A stretch of DNA of 32,109 bases, from positions 1 to 32,109 of the forward strand of contig JANLSO010000075.1 in the NCBI GenBank assembly GCA_031362405.1, in the 5' to 3' direction. This DNA is from JANLSO01 sp031362405 (lineage in GTDB: Bacteria; Actinomycetota; Thermoleophilia; Miltoncostaeales; Miltoncostaeaceae). Shown piece after piece: positions 1-8,059 of this stretch (positions are counted from its first letter, which is position 1; the number at the start of each line of letters is the position of its first letter). A program made the translations under genes and the position numbers. The notes below the pieces were generated by a model. That model was not told where the DNA came from. It ran no database searches and was given only the letters and a program-made list of their open reading frames with translations.

Positions 1-39
1 GCTACAACGCGGCCGTGCTGCGACACACGCAACAGCGGG

Positions 40-837
40 TCAGGCAGGCTCGAGCTGAGGTCCGTCGATGCGGTCTTTCTTTGTGAGGGTCAAGAAGACG
101 ACCACGCTGAGGATCGTGGCCAGGAAAATCATGCTGGTCACGGTCGTGCCGAGGTTGAGACCACCGACGTCCTTGGGCAGGGAAAGGTAGTCGCCGACCG
201 AGGCGCCAAGAGGTCGGGTCAGGATGTAGGCGATCCAGAATGCCGCGATCGCGTTCAACCTCAGGAAGTAGTGCGCGAGGGTCACCGCGGCGATGACGGC
301 GCCGAAGATCACGGCAGACTTCCAGTACCCGAAGGCGAAGGTCTCGGCCATGAGATCACCGGCGGCGGTACCCAGCGCGAAGGTGAACAGAACCGTCAGC
401 CAGTAGAAGGCTTCACGCTGAGAGGTGCGGATGCTGTGGATCGACAGTGTCCGCTCGCTCGCGAACCAGGCGGCAAAAGTGACCGCCAGCGCGATGGCGA
501 AGACCGCGGTGCTGGTCTTCAGGCTGATCCCGAAGTTATCGACCATGTTGTCGGTGATCTGCGTACCGACCACGCTGATCAATACGACCGCGGCCCAGTA
601 GACGCCCGGGATGTAACGACGTGATCGAAACTGGACGACGAGGACCGCGGCCAAGACCGAGGCGGTGACATAGGTCGTGTTGGTCAGACCCCAGCCGAGG
701 GTTGTGTTCAGATAGTCGGATGCCGTCTCACCAACGGTGGTGCACAGGATCTTGATGATCCAAAAGTAGAGGGTGACCTCGGGGACCTTGCTGAGCATGG
801 CTTTGAGGTCTGGGCGCGGCACGGTGGCCGTGCTCAT
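40..837 (-). CDS. DUF347 (COG4705-type) integral membrane protein
   Basis: A 265-residue polytopic membrane protein. Four copies of a short glycine-to-aspartate motif sit in or beside hydrophobic segments: GETASDYL (residues 36-43), GTQITDNMVD (91-100), GTAAGDLMAE (156-165) and GASVGDYL (211-218). This four-fold pattern is what I know of the DUF347 repeat family, whose biochemical role is not established to my knowledge; the repeated Asp within membrane segments would suit ion or metal handling, but that is inference. The ATG at 837 follows AGGA at a workable distance. The gene is divergent from the response regulator/kinase/FetAB operon, and the shared upstream region carries a hexamer repeat facing this gene, so control by that regulator is likely. 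The stop lies near the window edge. Confidence 0.85.
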   Translation of the reverse strand: MSTATVPRPDLKAMLSKVPEVTLYFWIIKILCTTVGETASDYLNTTLGWGLTNTTYVTASVLAAVLVVQFRSRRYIPGVYWAAVVLISVVGTQITDNMVDNFGISLKTSTAVFAIALAVTFAAWFASERTLSIHSIRTSQREAFYWLTVLFTFALGTAAGDLMAETFAFGYWKSAVIFGAVIAAVTLAHYFLRLNAIAAFWIAYILTRPLGASVGDYLSLPKDVGGLNLGTTVTSMIFLATILSVVVFLTLTKKDRIDGPQLEPA

Positions 838-949
838 CGTTCACGTTCCTGCGGATGCGTGGTCATGCGACTCCTTTGAGGTAGGGCCACGGCGGGATCG
901 CCGGCGCCGACCGATCGGGTCGCCGCTGCGGCGCACAGAATCGAACCCG

Positions 950-967
950 CATGAGACGCCGATGAGA
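950..967 (-). promoter_or_regulatory. Candidate response-regulator box facing the DUF347 gene
   Basis: On the minus strand CTCATC and CTCATG are separated by 5 bp (11-bp period), the arrangement typical of OmpR/PhoB-family tandem half-sites. It matches the plus-strand box in front of the response regulator. A weak -10-like GATTCT lies about 7 bp further on the minus strand. Seen directly: the repeats; inferred: binding. Confidence 0.4.
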
Positions 968-1026
968 GCCCGGAACCGACGAGGGCGACGGAGGTCGGGG
1001 CATCAGGACGGGAATGAGGTCACCAC

Positions 1027-1058
1027 CTCATCCGCTTCTCATCTCGCGCTCCTACACT
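1027..1058 (+). promoter_or_regulatory. Candidate response-regulator box and promoter for the RR-HK-fetAB operon
   Basis: Two exact CTCATC hexamers (1027-1032 and 1038-1043) at an 11-bp period are followed 9 bp later by TACACT (1053-1058), a plausible -10 element, with the regulator's ATG at 1091. This resembles activator-dependent promoters in which tandem OmpR/PhoB-type half-sites replace the -35. An inverted repeat ATGAGGT/ACCTCAT (1014-1020/1025-1031) overlaps the first hexamer. Confidence 0.45.
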
Positions 1059-1090
1059 GCGTCGCAGAGAGCCGATCGCAAGGGGAGCGC

Positions 1091-1786
1091 ATGCGCGTCT
1101 TGGTGGTCGAAGACGAAGCCAAGATGGCCGCCCTCATCCAGCGCGGCCTGAAAGACGAGGGCATCGCCGCCGACACGGCCGGCACCGGCGAGGACGCCGT
1201 CTGGATGGCCGGATCGACCGGCTACGACGCGATCATCCTCGACGTCATGCTGCCGGGAATCGACGGCTTCGAGACCTGCGCTCGCCTGCGTGCCAACGAC
1301 GTCTGGATTCCGGTGGTGATGCTGACCGCCCGCGACGGCATCGAGGATCGCGTCGCCGGGCTCGATGGCGGCGCCGACGACTACCTGCTCAAACCGTTCG
1401 CCTTCGCCGAGCTGCTCGCGCGTCTGCGCGCGGTGATCCGGCGTGGCCCAACCGAGCGCCCGGCCATTCTCGAGGTCGGCAACCTGCGCCTCGACCCCGC
1501 AACGCGGCAGGCCTCGCGCGCCGGGACGCCGATCGTGCTCTCGACGACCGAGTTCGCCATGCTGGAGGCGTTCATGCGTCATCCCGACCGTGCCCTCTCG
1601 CGGCTGCAGCTGCTCGAGAAGGTCTGGGACGGCGAATACGAGAACCGCTCGAACGTCGTCGACGTGTACGTCCGCTACCTGCGCGACAAAATCGACCGCC
1701 CGTTCGATGTGGCCTCGATCGAGACGGTCCGCGGCATCGGTTACCTCCTGAGATCGGATGGCGGATGCTCCGTCGAATCCCCATAA
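1091..1786 (+). CDS. OmpR/PhoB-family response regulator
   Basis: A 231-residue DNA-binding response regulator. The receiver domain has the acidic pair E7/D8, phospho-acceptor D51 (in ILDVMLPG), T79 and K101 (KPF); residues from about 130 form a winged-helix effector domain ending in VRGIGYLL. The reading frame is open further upstream, but the ATG at 1091 is preceded by AGGGGAG at 1081-1087 and begins exactly at the conserved MRVLVVEDE. It overlaps the downstream kinase gene by 22 bp, so the two form a coupled pair. Because FetA/FetB-type transporter genes follow in the same overlapping operon, the system probably senses an envelope or metal condition and controls the transporter and the divergent DUF347 gene; that is inference from layout and upstream repeats. 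Confidence 0.95.
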   Translation: MRVLVVEDEAKMAALIQRGLKDEGIAADTAGTGEDAVWMAGSTGYDAIILDVMLPGIDGFETCARLRANDVWIPVVMLTARDGIEDRVAGLDGGADDYLLKPFAFAELLARLRAVIRRGPTERPAILEVGNLRLDPATRQASRAGTPIVLSTTEFAMLEAFMRHPDRALSRLQLLEKVWDGEYENRSNVVDVYVRYLRDKIDRPFDVASIETVRGIGYLLRSDGGCSVESP

Positions 1787-3150
1787 GGTTGCGCATCACG
1801 CTCGCGTTCGCGGGCGTGATGGCGATACTGCTCGCCGGTGCAGGACTGTTCATCCGTGTCAGCCTCGAGAAGGACCTCGACGCATCGATTGAGCAGACGC
1901 TCGAAACACGCGGCACCGATGTCGGTGCCCTCGTCGCCGAGGCGAATCTGGAATCGCTCGGCACCGGGCAGAGCCCCCTCACCGAGGGGGGAGCGACCTT
2001 TGCTCAGGTACTCGACATCAACGGTCGGATCGTCGACGCAACACCGCTCCTACGAACAACCCCACTTTTGAGTCCCGCCGAGATCTCGGCGGCGGCCACG
2101 GCGCCTGTTCTCGTTTCACGCCGTTCGGTTGCCGGGTTCGCCGACCCTGTGCGCCTCCTGGCCACCATGGCGCGGCAGGCCGGCGGCCCGCGGTCGGTCG
2201 TCGTGGTCGGCGCATCGCTCGGCGAGCGAGACGAGGCGATTCGCAACCTCGACGTTCTGCTTGCGATCGGCGGGCCCATCGCGCTCCTCCTGGCCTCGCT
2301 GGCGGGCTACGGCGTCGCGTCAGCGGCGCTGCAACCCGTCGAGGCCATGCGACAACGGGCCGCCAAAATCTCCGGGGCGAGCCACGGTGAGCGTCTCCCC
2401 CTGGCGCCGGGGCGCGATGAGATCCACCGTTTGGGAGAGACGCTCAACGAAATGCTCGGACGGACCGATGCCGCCCTCGCACACGAGCGGGCGTTTGTCG
2501 CTGACGCCAGCCACGAGCTGCGCACGCCGCTGGCGATCCTGAAAACCGAGCTCGAGCTGGCGCTACGGGGAGACAAGTCGGCCGATGAACTCCGGGCGGC
2601 GATCGTCTCGGCCGGTGAGGAGACCGACCGGCTCACCCAACTGGCCGAAGACCTGTTGGTGATCGCACGGGCCGATCAGGATGGGCTTCCGGTGCATATG
2701 CAGCAGGTCCTCGTGGTCGACCTCCTGGATGGAGTACGCACCCGCTTCGCCGCCCGCGCAGCCCAAGACAGCCGGGTCGTATCGGTTGACGACGGCGGCA
2801 CGTACGTGGTCGAGGGCGACCGGATCCGCCTCGAGCAGGCGCTCACGAACCTTCTCGAGAACGCCCTGCGCCACGGTGAGGGGCCGGTGCGACTGTGGGC
2901 CCGCACGGTCGACCAAGCCATCGAGCTGCACGTGAGCGACGCGGGCGGGGGCCCGCCGACAGACTTCCTACCGCAGGCGTTTGATCGCTTCTCGCGGGCC
3001 GACGCCGCCCGGGGTCGCGGCGGTGCCGGCCTCGGGCTTGCGATCGTCAGGGCCGTCGCCCGGGCGCATGGCGGAGACGCCTTCCTCGCGAACGTCAACG
3101 GCTCCGGCTTCGACGCCTGGCTTTCACTGCCGGTCACGCACGCCCCGTGA
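1765..3150 (+). CDS. Sensor histidine kinase (HAMP, HisKA, HATPase)
   Basis: A 461-residue membrane kinase. TM1 is at about residues 10-32, an extracytoplasmic sensor segment spans about 33-162 and TM2 about 163-188, followed by a HAMP linker. The H box is ASHELRTPLAIL with phospho-acceptor H250. The N box LTNLLENALRHG and glycine-rich GRGGAGLGLAIV near the C-terminus complete a catalytic domain of normal length. The sensor domain shows no conserved metal ligand cluster, so the stimulus cannot be read from sequence. The gene begins inside the response regulator and its stop overlaps the GTG start of the ABC ATPase by 4 bp, which indicates translational coupling across the operon. Confidence 0.93.
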   Translation: MLRRIPIRLRITLAFAGVMAILLAGAGLFIRVSLEKDLDASIEQTLETRGTDVGALVAEANLESLGTGQSPLTEGGATFAQVLDINGRIVDATPLLRTTPLLSPAEISAAATAPVLVSRRSVAGFADPVRLLATMARQAGGPRSVVVVGASLGERDEAIRNLDVLLAIGGPIALLLASLAGYGVASAALQPVEAMRQRAAKISGASHGERLPLAPGRDEIHRLGETLNEMLGRTDAALAHERAFVADASHELRTPLAILKTELELALRGDKSADELRAAIVSAGEETDRLTQLAEDLLVIARADQDGLPVHMQQVLVVDLLDGVRTRFAARAAQDSRVVSVDDGGTYVVEGDRIRLEQALTNLLENALRHGEGPVRLWARTVDQAIELHVSDAGGGPPTDFLPQAFDRFSRADAARGRGGAGLGLAIVRAVARAHGGDAFLANVNGSGFDAWLSLPVTHAP

Positions 3151-3794
3151 CCCGAGTCGACAACGACCTCTTCGTTTTTGAGAGCGTCGATGTCAACTCA
3201 CCCCGTGGCCCCGTTCTCGAAGGGGTCGATGCCCGGCTGCCAGCCCGGGGGATAACCGTCATCACCGGGCCATCGGGCTCGGGAAAGTCGACGCTGCTGC
3301 GCCTGTGCAACAGACTGGAGATCCCCTCAGCGGGGCGGATTCTCTTCCGCGGAACCCCGCTTTCGACCCTCGACCCGCTCGCCCACCGGCGACGGGTCGG
3401 GATGGTCTTCCAGCAGCCCACACCGTTCGGCGGGACGGTCCGCGACAACCTACGCATCGCGGTGCCCGATGCAACCGAGGCGACGATGCGTGCCGCGCTC
3501 TCACGGGCGCATCTCGGCATCGACTTTCTCGACCGCCGTGCATCGGAGCTCTCGGGCGGCGAGTCGCAGCGGGCGTGCCTGGCCCGCGCCCTGATCGTGG
3601 GGCCGGAGGTGCTCTTGATGGACGAGCCAACCTCGGCGTTAGACGGAGCCGCCAGCCGGGCCCTCGAGAACCTCGCGCTCGGGCTTGCGGCCGAGGGAAT
3701 CCCGATTCTCTGGGTGACCCACGACCTCGCCCAGGCCGAACGCCTGGCCGACGCGACGCTGGCTCTCGAAGGTGGGCGCGTTGCCACAGGGTGA
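3147..3794 (+). CDS. fetA: ABC transporter ATP-binding protein, FetA/YbbL-like
   Basis: A 215-residue ATPase with Walker A GPSGSGKST (41-49), a Q-loop at 89-90, signature LSGGE (135-139), Walker B VLLMDE (155-160) and an H-loop histidine at 192. Its short length and the adjacent UPF0014 permease identify the FetAB (YbbLM) type, which in Escherichia coli is reported to export iron and help against oxidative stress. The GTG start at 3147 overlaps the kinase stop; the end overlaps the permease by 23 bp. Metal specificity here is unproven. The symbol rests on family and pairing only. Confidence 0.85.
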   Translation: MTRVDNDLFVFESVDVNSPRGPVLEGVDARLPARGITVITGPSGSGKSTLLRLCNRLEIPSAGRILFRGTPLSTLDPLAHRRRVGMVFQQPTPFGGTVRDNLRIAVPDATEATMRAALSRAHLGIDFLDRRASELSGGESQRACLARALIVGPEVLLMDEPTSALDGAASRALENLALGLAAEGIPILWVTHDLAQAERLADATLALEGGRVATG

Positions 3795-4566
3795 CGTCGG
3801 GGCGCTCGGCGTCGCCGCCTCACTGGTGCTGGTCGCCGTCGCGGTCGCGCTGTCGATCGCCGGCCATCTCGGGCTCGAACGTCGCCTGGTCTGGGCAGCC
3901 GCCCGGGCCTTGGCGCAGTTGCTGCTGGTCGGGGTGGCATTGACGGTCGTGGTCGACCCGAAGCGTCCGCTGATTCTCTCATGGCTATGGATCGCCGCAA
4001 TGCTCGTCTTCTGCGCCGACGTCGCGCGCCGCCGCGCTCGTGAGGTTCCCGGGCTCTTTTGGCTAACGCTCGCCGCCTTCACCGTGACCGCCGCCGTCGC
4101 GCTCGGGGTCGTATTCGGCCTCGGGGTCTTCCCACTTCAGGGCCGCACGCTCGTACCGATCGCGGGCATGGCGATCGGTAACTCGATGAACGCGGCGGTC
4201 GTGGTGGCGCGCCGACTCGTCGACGAGCTGCGCGACCAACGGCTGGAGGTGGAGGCCCGGCTGGCACTCGGCCAACCGTCACGGGTTGCGGCGCGGCCCT
4301 ACGTGCGTGGCGCCGTGCGAACCGCGTTGATCCCCCAGATCGAAACCACCAAAGCCGTGGGAATCGTCTTCTTGCCCGGCGCAATGACCGGCCTGATCCT
4401 GGCCGGAGTCGAACCTTTGGATGCCGTCCGTGTGCAGGCTGTGGTGATGTACCTCGTCCTTGGGGCCAGCGCGTGCGCGTCGACCGTCGTCGCCGCGGGG
4501 CTGGTCCGGCGCCTGTTCACCCCCGACCACCGCCTGGTGCGGCTACCGAGGCCCGCCCAGGACTAG
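3772..4566 (+). CDS. fetB: ABC transporter permease, FetB/YbbM (UPF0014) family
   Basis: A 264-residue permease with about seven hydrophobic segments. It carries the family-diagnostic stretches PIAGMAIGNSMNAA (about 125-138) and IPQIETTKAVGIVFLPGAM (about 185-203), followed by GLILAGVEPLDAVRVQ. It is the membrane half of the exporter whose ATPase is encoded by the overlapping upstream gene. The GTG at 3772 is taken as the start; a TTG three codons later is an alternative. It is the last intact gene of the operon: the next 400 bp hold no convincing gene. Pairing with FetA suggests efflux of iron or another transition metal, inferred from the family. Confidence 0.88.
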   Translation: MGALPQGDVGALGVAASLVLVAVAVALSIAGHLGLERRLVWAAARALAQLLLVGVALTVVVDPKRPLILSWLWIAAMLVFCADVARRRAREVPGLFWLTLAAFTVTAAVALGVVFGLGVFPLQGRTLVPIAGMAIGNSMNAAVVVARRLVDELRDQRLEVEARLALGQPSRVAARPYVRGAVRTALIPQIETTKAVGIVFLPGAMTGLILAGVEPLDAVRVQAVVMYLVLGASACASTVVAAGLVRRLFTPDHRLVRLPRPAQD

Positions 4567-4950
4567 TCGGACCGAGCATCGCCCTGAAGCGACCGATCAC
4601 CAGCCAGGCGCACATGCCAACCCTGCCCTCGAGGGCGTGCCCGTGACTCAGGGCCCGACGAAGCTGCAGGGATTCAACGGCTACCTCAGGGGCACCTACG
4701 TAATGACGCCAGAGACGGCGCGACTGCGTCACGTCACCGATCGACGTCGACAGGCTCGTGTAGTGGTGACCTCCATGGATGGCTTAGCCGATCCGGCCAC
4801 GCGTGCACAGATCGGTGCCTGGCACCGATCTGTGCACGCAAAGTCGAACGAGCCGTCGCGGTCGGGTGGCGGCCGGTCGGGGGTTGCGGGGTCGATCACG
4901 TCCATCCTCCTCGGGCCCTTCACGAGCACACAGGTCGCGGCCTTGGACGA
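4567..4950. other. Intergenic region without a recognisable gene
   Basis: Open frames exist on both strands but none has a family resemblance, ribosome binding site or consistent codon pattern. The only clear structure is the long palindrome at 4801-4839. The stretch probably belongs to the decayed DNA that continues to 5625. Confidence 0.6.
4801..4839. repeat. Perfect 39-bp palindrome (19-bp arms, 1-nt spacer)
   Basis: The left arm GCGTGCACAGATCGGTGCC (4801-4819) is followed by a single T and then its exact reverse complement (4821-4839). No T-tract follows, so an ordinary intrinsic terminator is unlikely. It could be a dimeric-protein site, a cruciform-forming element or the product of a replication template switch. 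Confidence 0.9.
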
Positions 4951-5049
4951 TTGGAGCGTTCCAACCCGGGAGCGCAGTTCAGCACCGCCGGTCGCGATGT
5001 GTTCGTCAGCGTCAACCACGCCTGCGGGACGACACTTTCACAGGACCGT

Positions 5050-5415
5050 GACTTCCGACTGATCACCTATGCGGTGATCCTCCCCGTCGCCCTCGTGCTT
5101 GCTCTCCCCACGGGCCTCGTCGGCCTCGCCCTCACCGCAGCGGAGACCCGTGACGAGCAGGCGACCCTGGTTGCCGTCGGCGCGGGCCCTGGGTCATCGC
5201 CGCCGCCAGAGTGCCTGGCAGGGACTGCCTGTCGCCGGGCTCGGCGCGCTGCTAGCGATACCGGGCGGGCTCATCCCCGTAGCAATCGTGCTGCGTGCCG
5301 GGAATGTCGGGTTCGATACGCCCTGGATCGTCCTCGCCGCCTGGGTCATCGGTCTCCCGTTGCTCGCGGCCGCAGGCGCGGCCCTGCTCACCCGAAGCCG
5401 AAGCAGCTCGGCAGC
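5050..5415 (+). pseudogene. FtsX-like ABC permease, frameshifted 3' remnant
   Basis: The end of an FtsX/MacB-type permease is recognisable in two frames. The first frame gives RLITYAVILPVALVLALPTG and TAAETRDEQATLVAVGAGP, typical of the penultimate membrane segment and cytoplasmic loop of this family. At about 5188 the similarity moves to another frame, continuing as RRRQSAWQGLPVAGLGALL and then IVLAAWVIGLPLLAAAGAAL, the last membrane segments. The rest of the gene (normally several hundred residues upstream) is absent. N-terminal loss plus a frameshift indicate a decayed gene. Boundaries are approximate, and a sequencing error could explain the frameshift but not the truncation. Confidence 0.7.
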
Positions 5416-5430
5416 CCCGCGGTCGTTACG

Positions 5431-5625
5431 CCTCAGCTTCACGCCGCGCTTGCCGCCGCGCAGATCCACGACGCCGCAGGGGCGATGCTCGCCTACCAGT
5501 GCGACAGCTGCACCGGCCAGTTCGACGAGGCCACGGTCAACGCCGTGCTCAAGCGCGCCGCCGCCAACACGCATGGCGGCGCGATCACGCCGCTGATCGA
5601 GTCGGCGATCACGGCACGGTCGTAG
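5431..5625 (+). other. Possible coding fragment with a CxxC motif, family unknown
   Basis: After the permease relic the original frame resumes with strongly GC-biased third codon positions to a TAG at 5623-5625. It reads about 60 residues including AYQCDSCTGQFDEATVNAVL. The codon bias looks like real or recently real coding sequence, but there is no good start codon except an internal ATG, and I do not recognise the family. The end overlaps the antiporter 3' end by 17 bp on the opposite strand. It may be the tail of a lost gene. Confidence 0.35.
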
Positions 5626-6838
5626 TCGTTGGTGCTACGGCGGCGGGGGCATCCTCGCCGCTGCCGCCCGCGGCGAGAATCGTCGCCGCGATCAACGGGA
5701 AGGCGACGACCGACAGCAGGCCGGCCCCCACGAGCGCCGCACTCGTCGCAGCGTCGATCACCCCGAGCTCCACGCCGATCATCGACGCCGCGACGATGAA
5801 CGGCAGCGACGTCGCCTGCAAGAGCCCGGCCACAACCGTCTGCAGGTTGCCGATGAGCCCCCGGTAGAGCAGGGCAGGGACGCCCCGGACGACGAGCAGG
5901 GCGACCAGAAAGACCGGCACCATGAGTACCGTCGAGGAGCTTGCAAGGAGGGCGTCGAGGTTGAACCCGAGCCCCACGTTCACGAAGAACACCGGAATGA
6001 AGAACCCGAATCCTGCGCCCTCGAGCTTGGTCCGAAAATGCGGGTGGGTCATGAGGGTGTCGCGGTCGATCAACGAGAGGATGGCGCCGGCGGTGAACGC
6101 TCCGAGGATGACCTCCAGGCCGAGGTTCTCGGCCAGGGCGACGAAGCCGGCGATCAGAAGGAACGCACCTCTCACACGGATCTGGGCGGTGGTGTCCTGA
6201 AGCCGAACCAGGGTCGCTGAAAGTCGCCGAGAATGTTCCAGGCCCATCAGGCCGACGACGGCGACCGCGGCCAACACCGCGAAGCCTCCAAGGAGCAGCA
6301 GCTTGGTGCCGGTGCCGGTCGCCTCGCGTGAAAAGAAGAGCGTCAGCATGATGATCGTCGCGAAGTCGGCGATCGACGCCGCCGCGATTGTCAACTGCCC
6401 GAAGGCGCTGGCGATCTGACCGGCGTCTTTCAGCACGGGGACGATCACCCCGAGAGAGGTGGCCGACAGGATGATCGCGACGATCAGGCCGTTCTCCACC
6501 TGCCCTGATGCCCCGAGCGCGCTGCCGATGCCGAGGGCGAGCGCGAAGGAGACCACGAACCCAAGTACCGCCAGGCGCAGGGGCCGCCCGCGCAGACGGT
6601 CGAACTCGATCTCGAGCCCGGCGAGGAACAGCAAGAAGGCCAACCCGAAAAGCGCGAACACGCGGATGACCGCGTCGATTTCGACCCAGCCGAGAACCGC
6701 GGGGCCGATGATGATGCCCGCCGAGATCTCGAGGACAACGGACGGCAGCCGCAACCCCGGCACCAGACCGATCGCAAGCGGTGCCGCCAGCGCGATCGCC
6801 GCGACGATGACAAGGCCGGTGAACGACAGGGTCTCCAC
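5609..6838 (-). CDS. CPA2-type cation/proton antiporter membrane domain protein
   Basis: A 409-residue, roughly 12-segment membrane protein of the monovalent cation:proton antiporter-2 type, without a C-terminal RCK/TrkA-N domain. Landmarks are ISAGIIIGPAVLGW (38-51), FLLFLAGLEIEFDRL (68-82), the ILSATSLGVIVPVLKD stretch (123-138) in the unwound helix region, and SIADF with D158 at the position of the ion-binding Asp; the residue before it is Ala, where characterised relatives often have Asp, Asn or Gln. The GTG at 6838 was preferred over a start 11 codons upstream because AGGGGAGG stands 5 bp before it. It probably exchanges Na+ or K+ for H+. It lies downstream of, and is transcribed in the same direction as, the sigma/anti-sigma pair. 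Confidence 0.85.
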   Translation of the reverse strand: METLSFTGLVIVAAIALAAPLAIGLVPGLRLPSVVLEISAGIIIGPAVLGWVEIDAVIRVFALFGLAFLLFLAGLEIEFDRLRGRPLRLAVLGFVVSFALALGIGSALGASGQVENGLIVAIILSATSLGVIVPVLKDAGQIASAFGQLTIAAASIADFATIIMLTLFFSREATGTGTKLLLLGGFAVLAAVAVVGLMGLEHSRRLSATLVRLQDTTAQIRVRGAFLLIAGFVALAENLGLEVILGAFTAGAILSLIDRDTLMTHPHFRTKLEGAGFGFFIPVFFVNVGLGFNLDALLASSSTVLMVPVFLVALLVVRGVPALLYRGLIGNLQTVVAGLLQATSLPFIVAASMIGVELGVIDAATSAALVGAGLLSVVAFPLIAATILAAGGSGEDAPAAVAPTTTTVP

Positions 6839-6899
6839 GATGCCCTCCCCTGATTCGAAGTTCCCCAACACGGATTTCGTCGCGTCAGCGTGCCGTGCG

Positions 6900-7160
6900 T
6901 TACGCCTCGGCCCTTCCCTCCGGGGGCCGGTCGCGGAACGCCGTGAGGAGTTCGTCGCGCACCCGCGGGTCGAGGTCGTCTTCGCTCAGGCGCCGTGTGG
7001 CGGCGACCGTCGCCCGCATCTGGTCGAGATAGGTCACGCAACCCGGACAGTCACCGAGATGCTGCTCGAAGCGAGCGCGGCCCGTCGTGGGAAGGGCGTC
7101 CCCGAGGTAGTCGTTGACCAGCTCAACGAGCTCCCGGCAGGCCATCTCGCTGTCGTTCAT
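6900..7160 (-). CDS. Zinc-finger (zf-HC2) anti-sigma factor
   Basis: An 86-residue soluble protein with the H-x3-C-x2-C zinc-binding motif of zf-HC2 anti-sigma factors (H34, C38, C41) in QHLGDCPGC, plus C8 near the N-terminus. There is no membrane segment, so it should act in the cytoplasm by holding the ECF sigma factor encoded 90 bp upstream. The Zn-Cys motif is the kind that lets ZAS-type anti-sigma factors release sigma on thiol oxidation or metal change, which would suit the redox neighbours; this is inferred. AAGGGA lies 7 bp before the ATG. Confidence 0.85.
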   Translation of the reverse strand: MNDSEMACRELVELVNDYLGDALPTTGRARFEQHLGDCPGCVTYLDQMRATVAATRRLSEDDLDPRVRDELLTAFRDRPPEGRAEA

Positions 7161-7250
7161 CGCCGGTCCCTTCGATGCCTCTTCATGGATATTTGGTCGC
7201 GGCGATGAGTCGTTCGTTACGTCGCAATCCGCATCGGTGCGCGGGTGAAC

Positions 7251-8009
7251 TCACGCAGGGGCCTCCGGTGTCAGATACGCGTCGAGCGCGCGGCGGACGC
7301 GACTGCGAGCCCGGTGAAGAAGTACCCGCTGGTTGCCGTCACTGATCTGCATCATCCGGCAGACATCATCCGCATCCATACCGACCACATCGCGCAGGGT
7401 GATGACCTCGCGCTGCACCGGCGCAAGGGCCGCGATCGCCCCGTCGATGACCCGTTGGGTCTCATCGGCGAGCAGTAGCGCCTCCGGTGCATTCCACGGC
7501 TGCGGAGCGACGGCCCAGTGGTTCGGCCACCGAGGCGCGTCGGCGGGAAGAAATAGGTCGGAACGGACGGCCGGTTGATCGTCGTCGAGTTCAGGGGCGA
7601 GCAGGGCGGAGAACGGAACCGACCGTGACTCGCGCTCGCCACGGGTGCGGCCACGGTTGGCGAGAATGTGGAAGATCCAGGTCTTCACCGACGACCGGCC
7701 CTCGAACGCGCCGATACCGCGGATCACGCCGAGCCACGTCTCCTGGACCACTTCCGCAGCGACTTCGCGATCGCGCCCGAAGAACCGGGCGTAGCGCAGC
7801 AGGCCTGCGTTGTGGGTTTTCATTAACCAGACGAAGGCGCCTTCATCCCCCCGTCGAAGGGCAGCGATGAGTTCGATGTCGTCGTCGTAGCCGAAGGCGT
7901 TCGCCGTTGGCCCGGGCGAAAGCGGCGGCGGAGGCATCTCGTCAGGGTATCCCGGCGTCCAGATTGGTGAAAGCCCACCCTCTGCTGCGCGCGCCGCCGA
8001 AGAATTCAT
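7251..8009 (-). CDS. ECF-type RNA polymerase sigma factor
   Basis: About 252 residues from the ATG at 8009. Region 2 includes IELIAALRRGDEGAFVWLM and AAEVVQETWLGVIRGIGAFE with the following VKTWIFHILANR; region 4 is ALAPVQREVITLRDVVGMDADDV with a helix-turn-helix ending LHRARSRVRRAL. The start is uncertain: in-frame starts exist at 8075, 8009 and 7937, none with a good ribosome binding site, and conserved sequence begins only around residue 40 of the version given. The gene precedes its zinc-finger anti-sigma factor and diverges from the molybdoenzyme gene, only about 50 bp away, which makes that operon a likely target. Confidence 0.88.
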   Translation of the reverse strand: MNSSAARAAEGGLSPIWTPGYPDEMPPPPLSPGPTANAFGYDDDIELIAALRRGDEGAFVWLMKTHNAGLLRYARFFGRDREVAAEVVQETWLGVIRGIGAFEGRSSVKTWIFHILANRGRTRGERESRSVPFSALLAPELDDDQPAVRSDLFLPADAPRWPNHWAVAPQPWNAPEALLLADETQRVIDGAIAALAPVQREVITLRDVVGMDADDVCRMMQISDGNQRVLLHRARSRVRRALDAYLTPEAPA

Positions 8010-8059
8010 GCGGTGTTCACCGTCGCAAGCGCCGGCCGGTGCTACGTTCAAACTCGCCG

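Noticed and set aside
773..1090. N-terminal extension of the first response regulator
   Set aside because: Arginine-rich nonsense crossing the promoter region; the ribosome binding site and conserved start are at 1091.
4460..5062. Plus-strand open frame running out of fetB
   Set aside because: The first part is fetB out of frame and the rest shows no family or coding-bias support.
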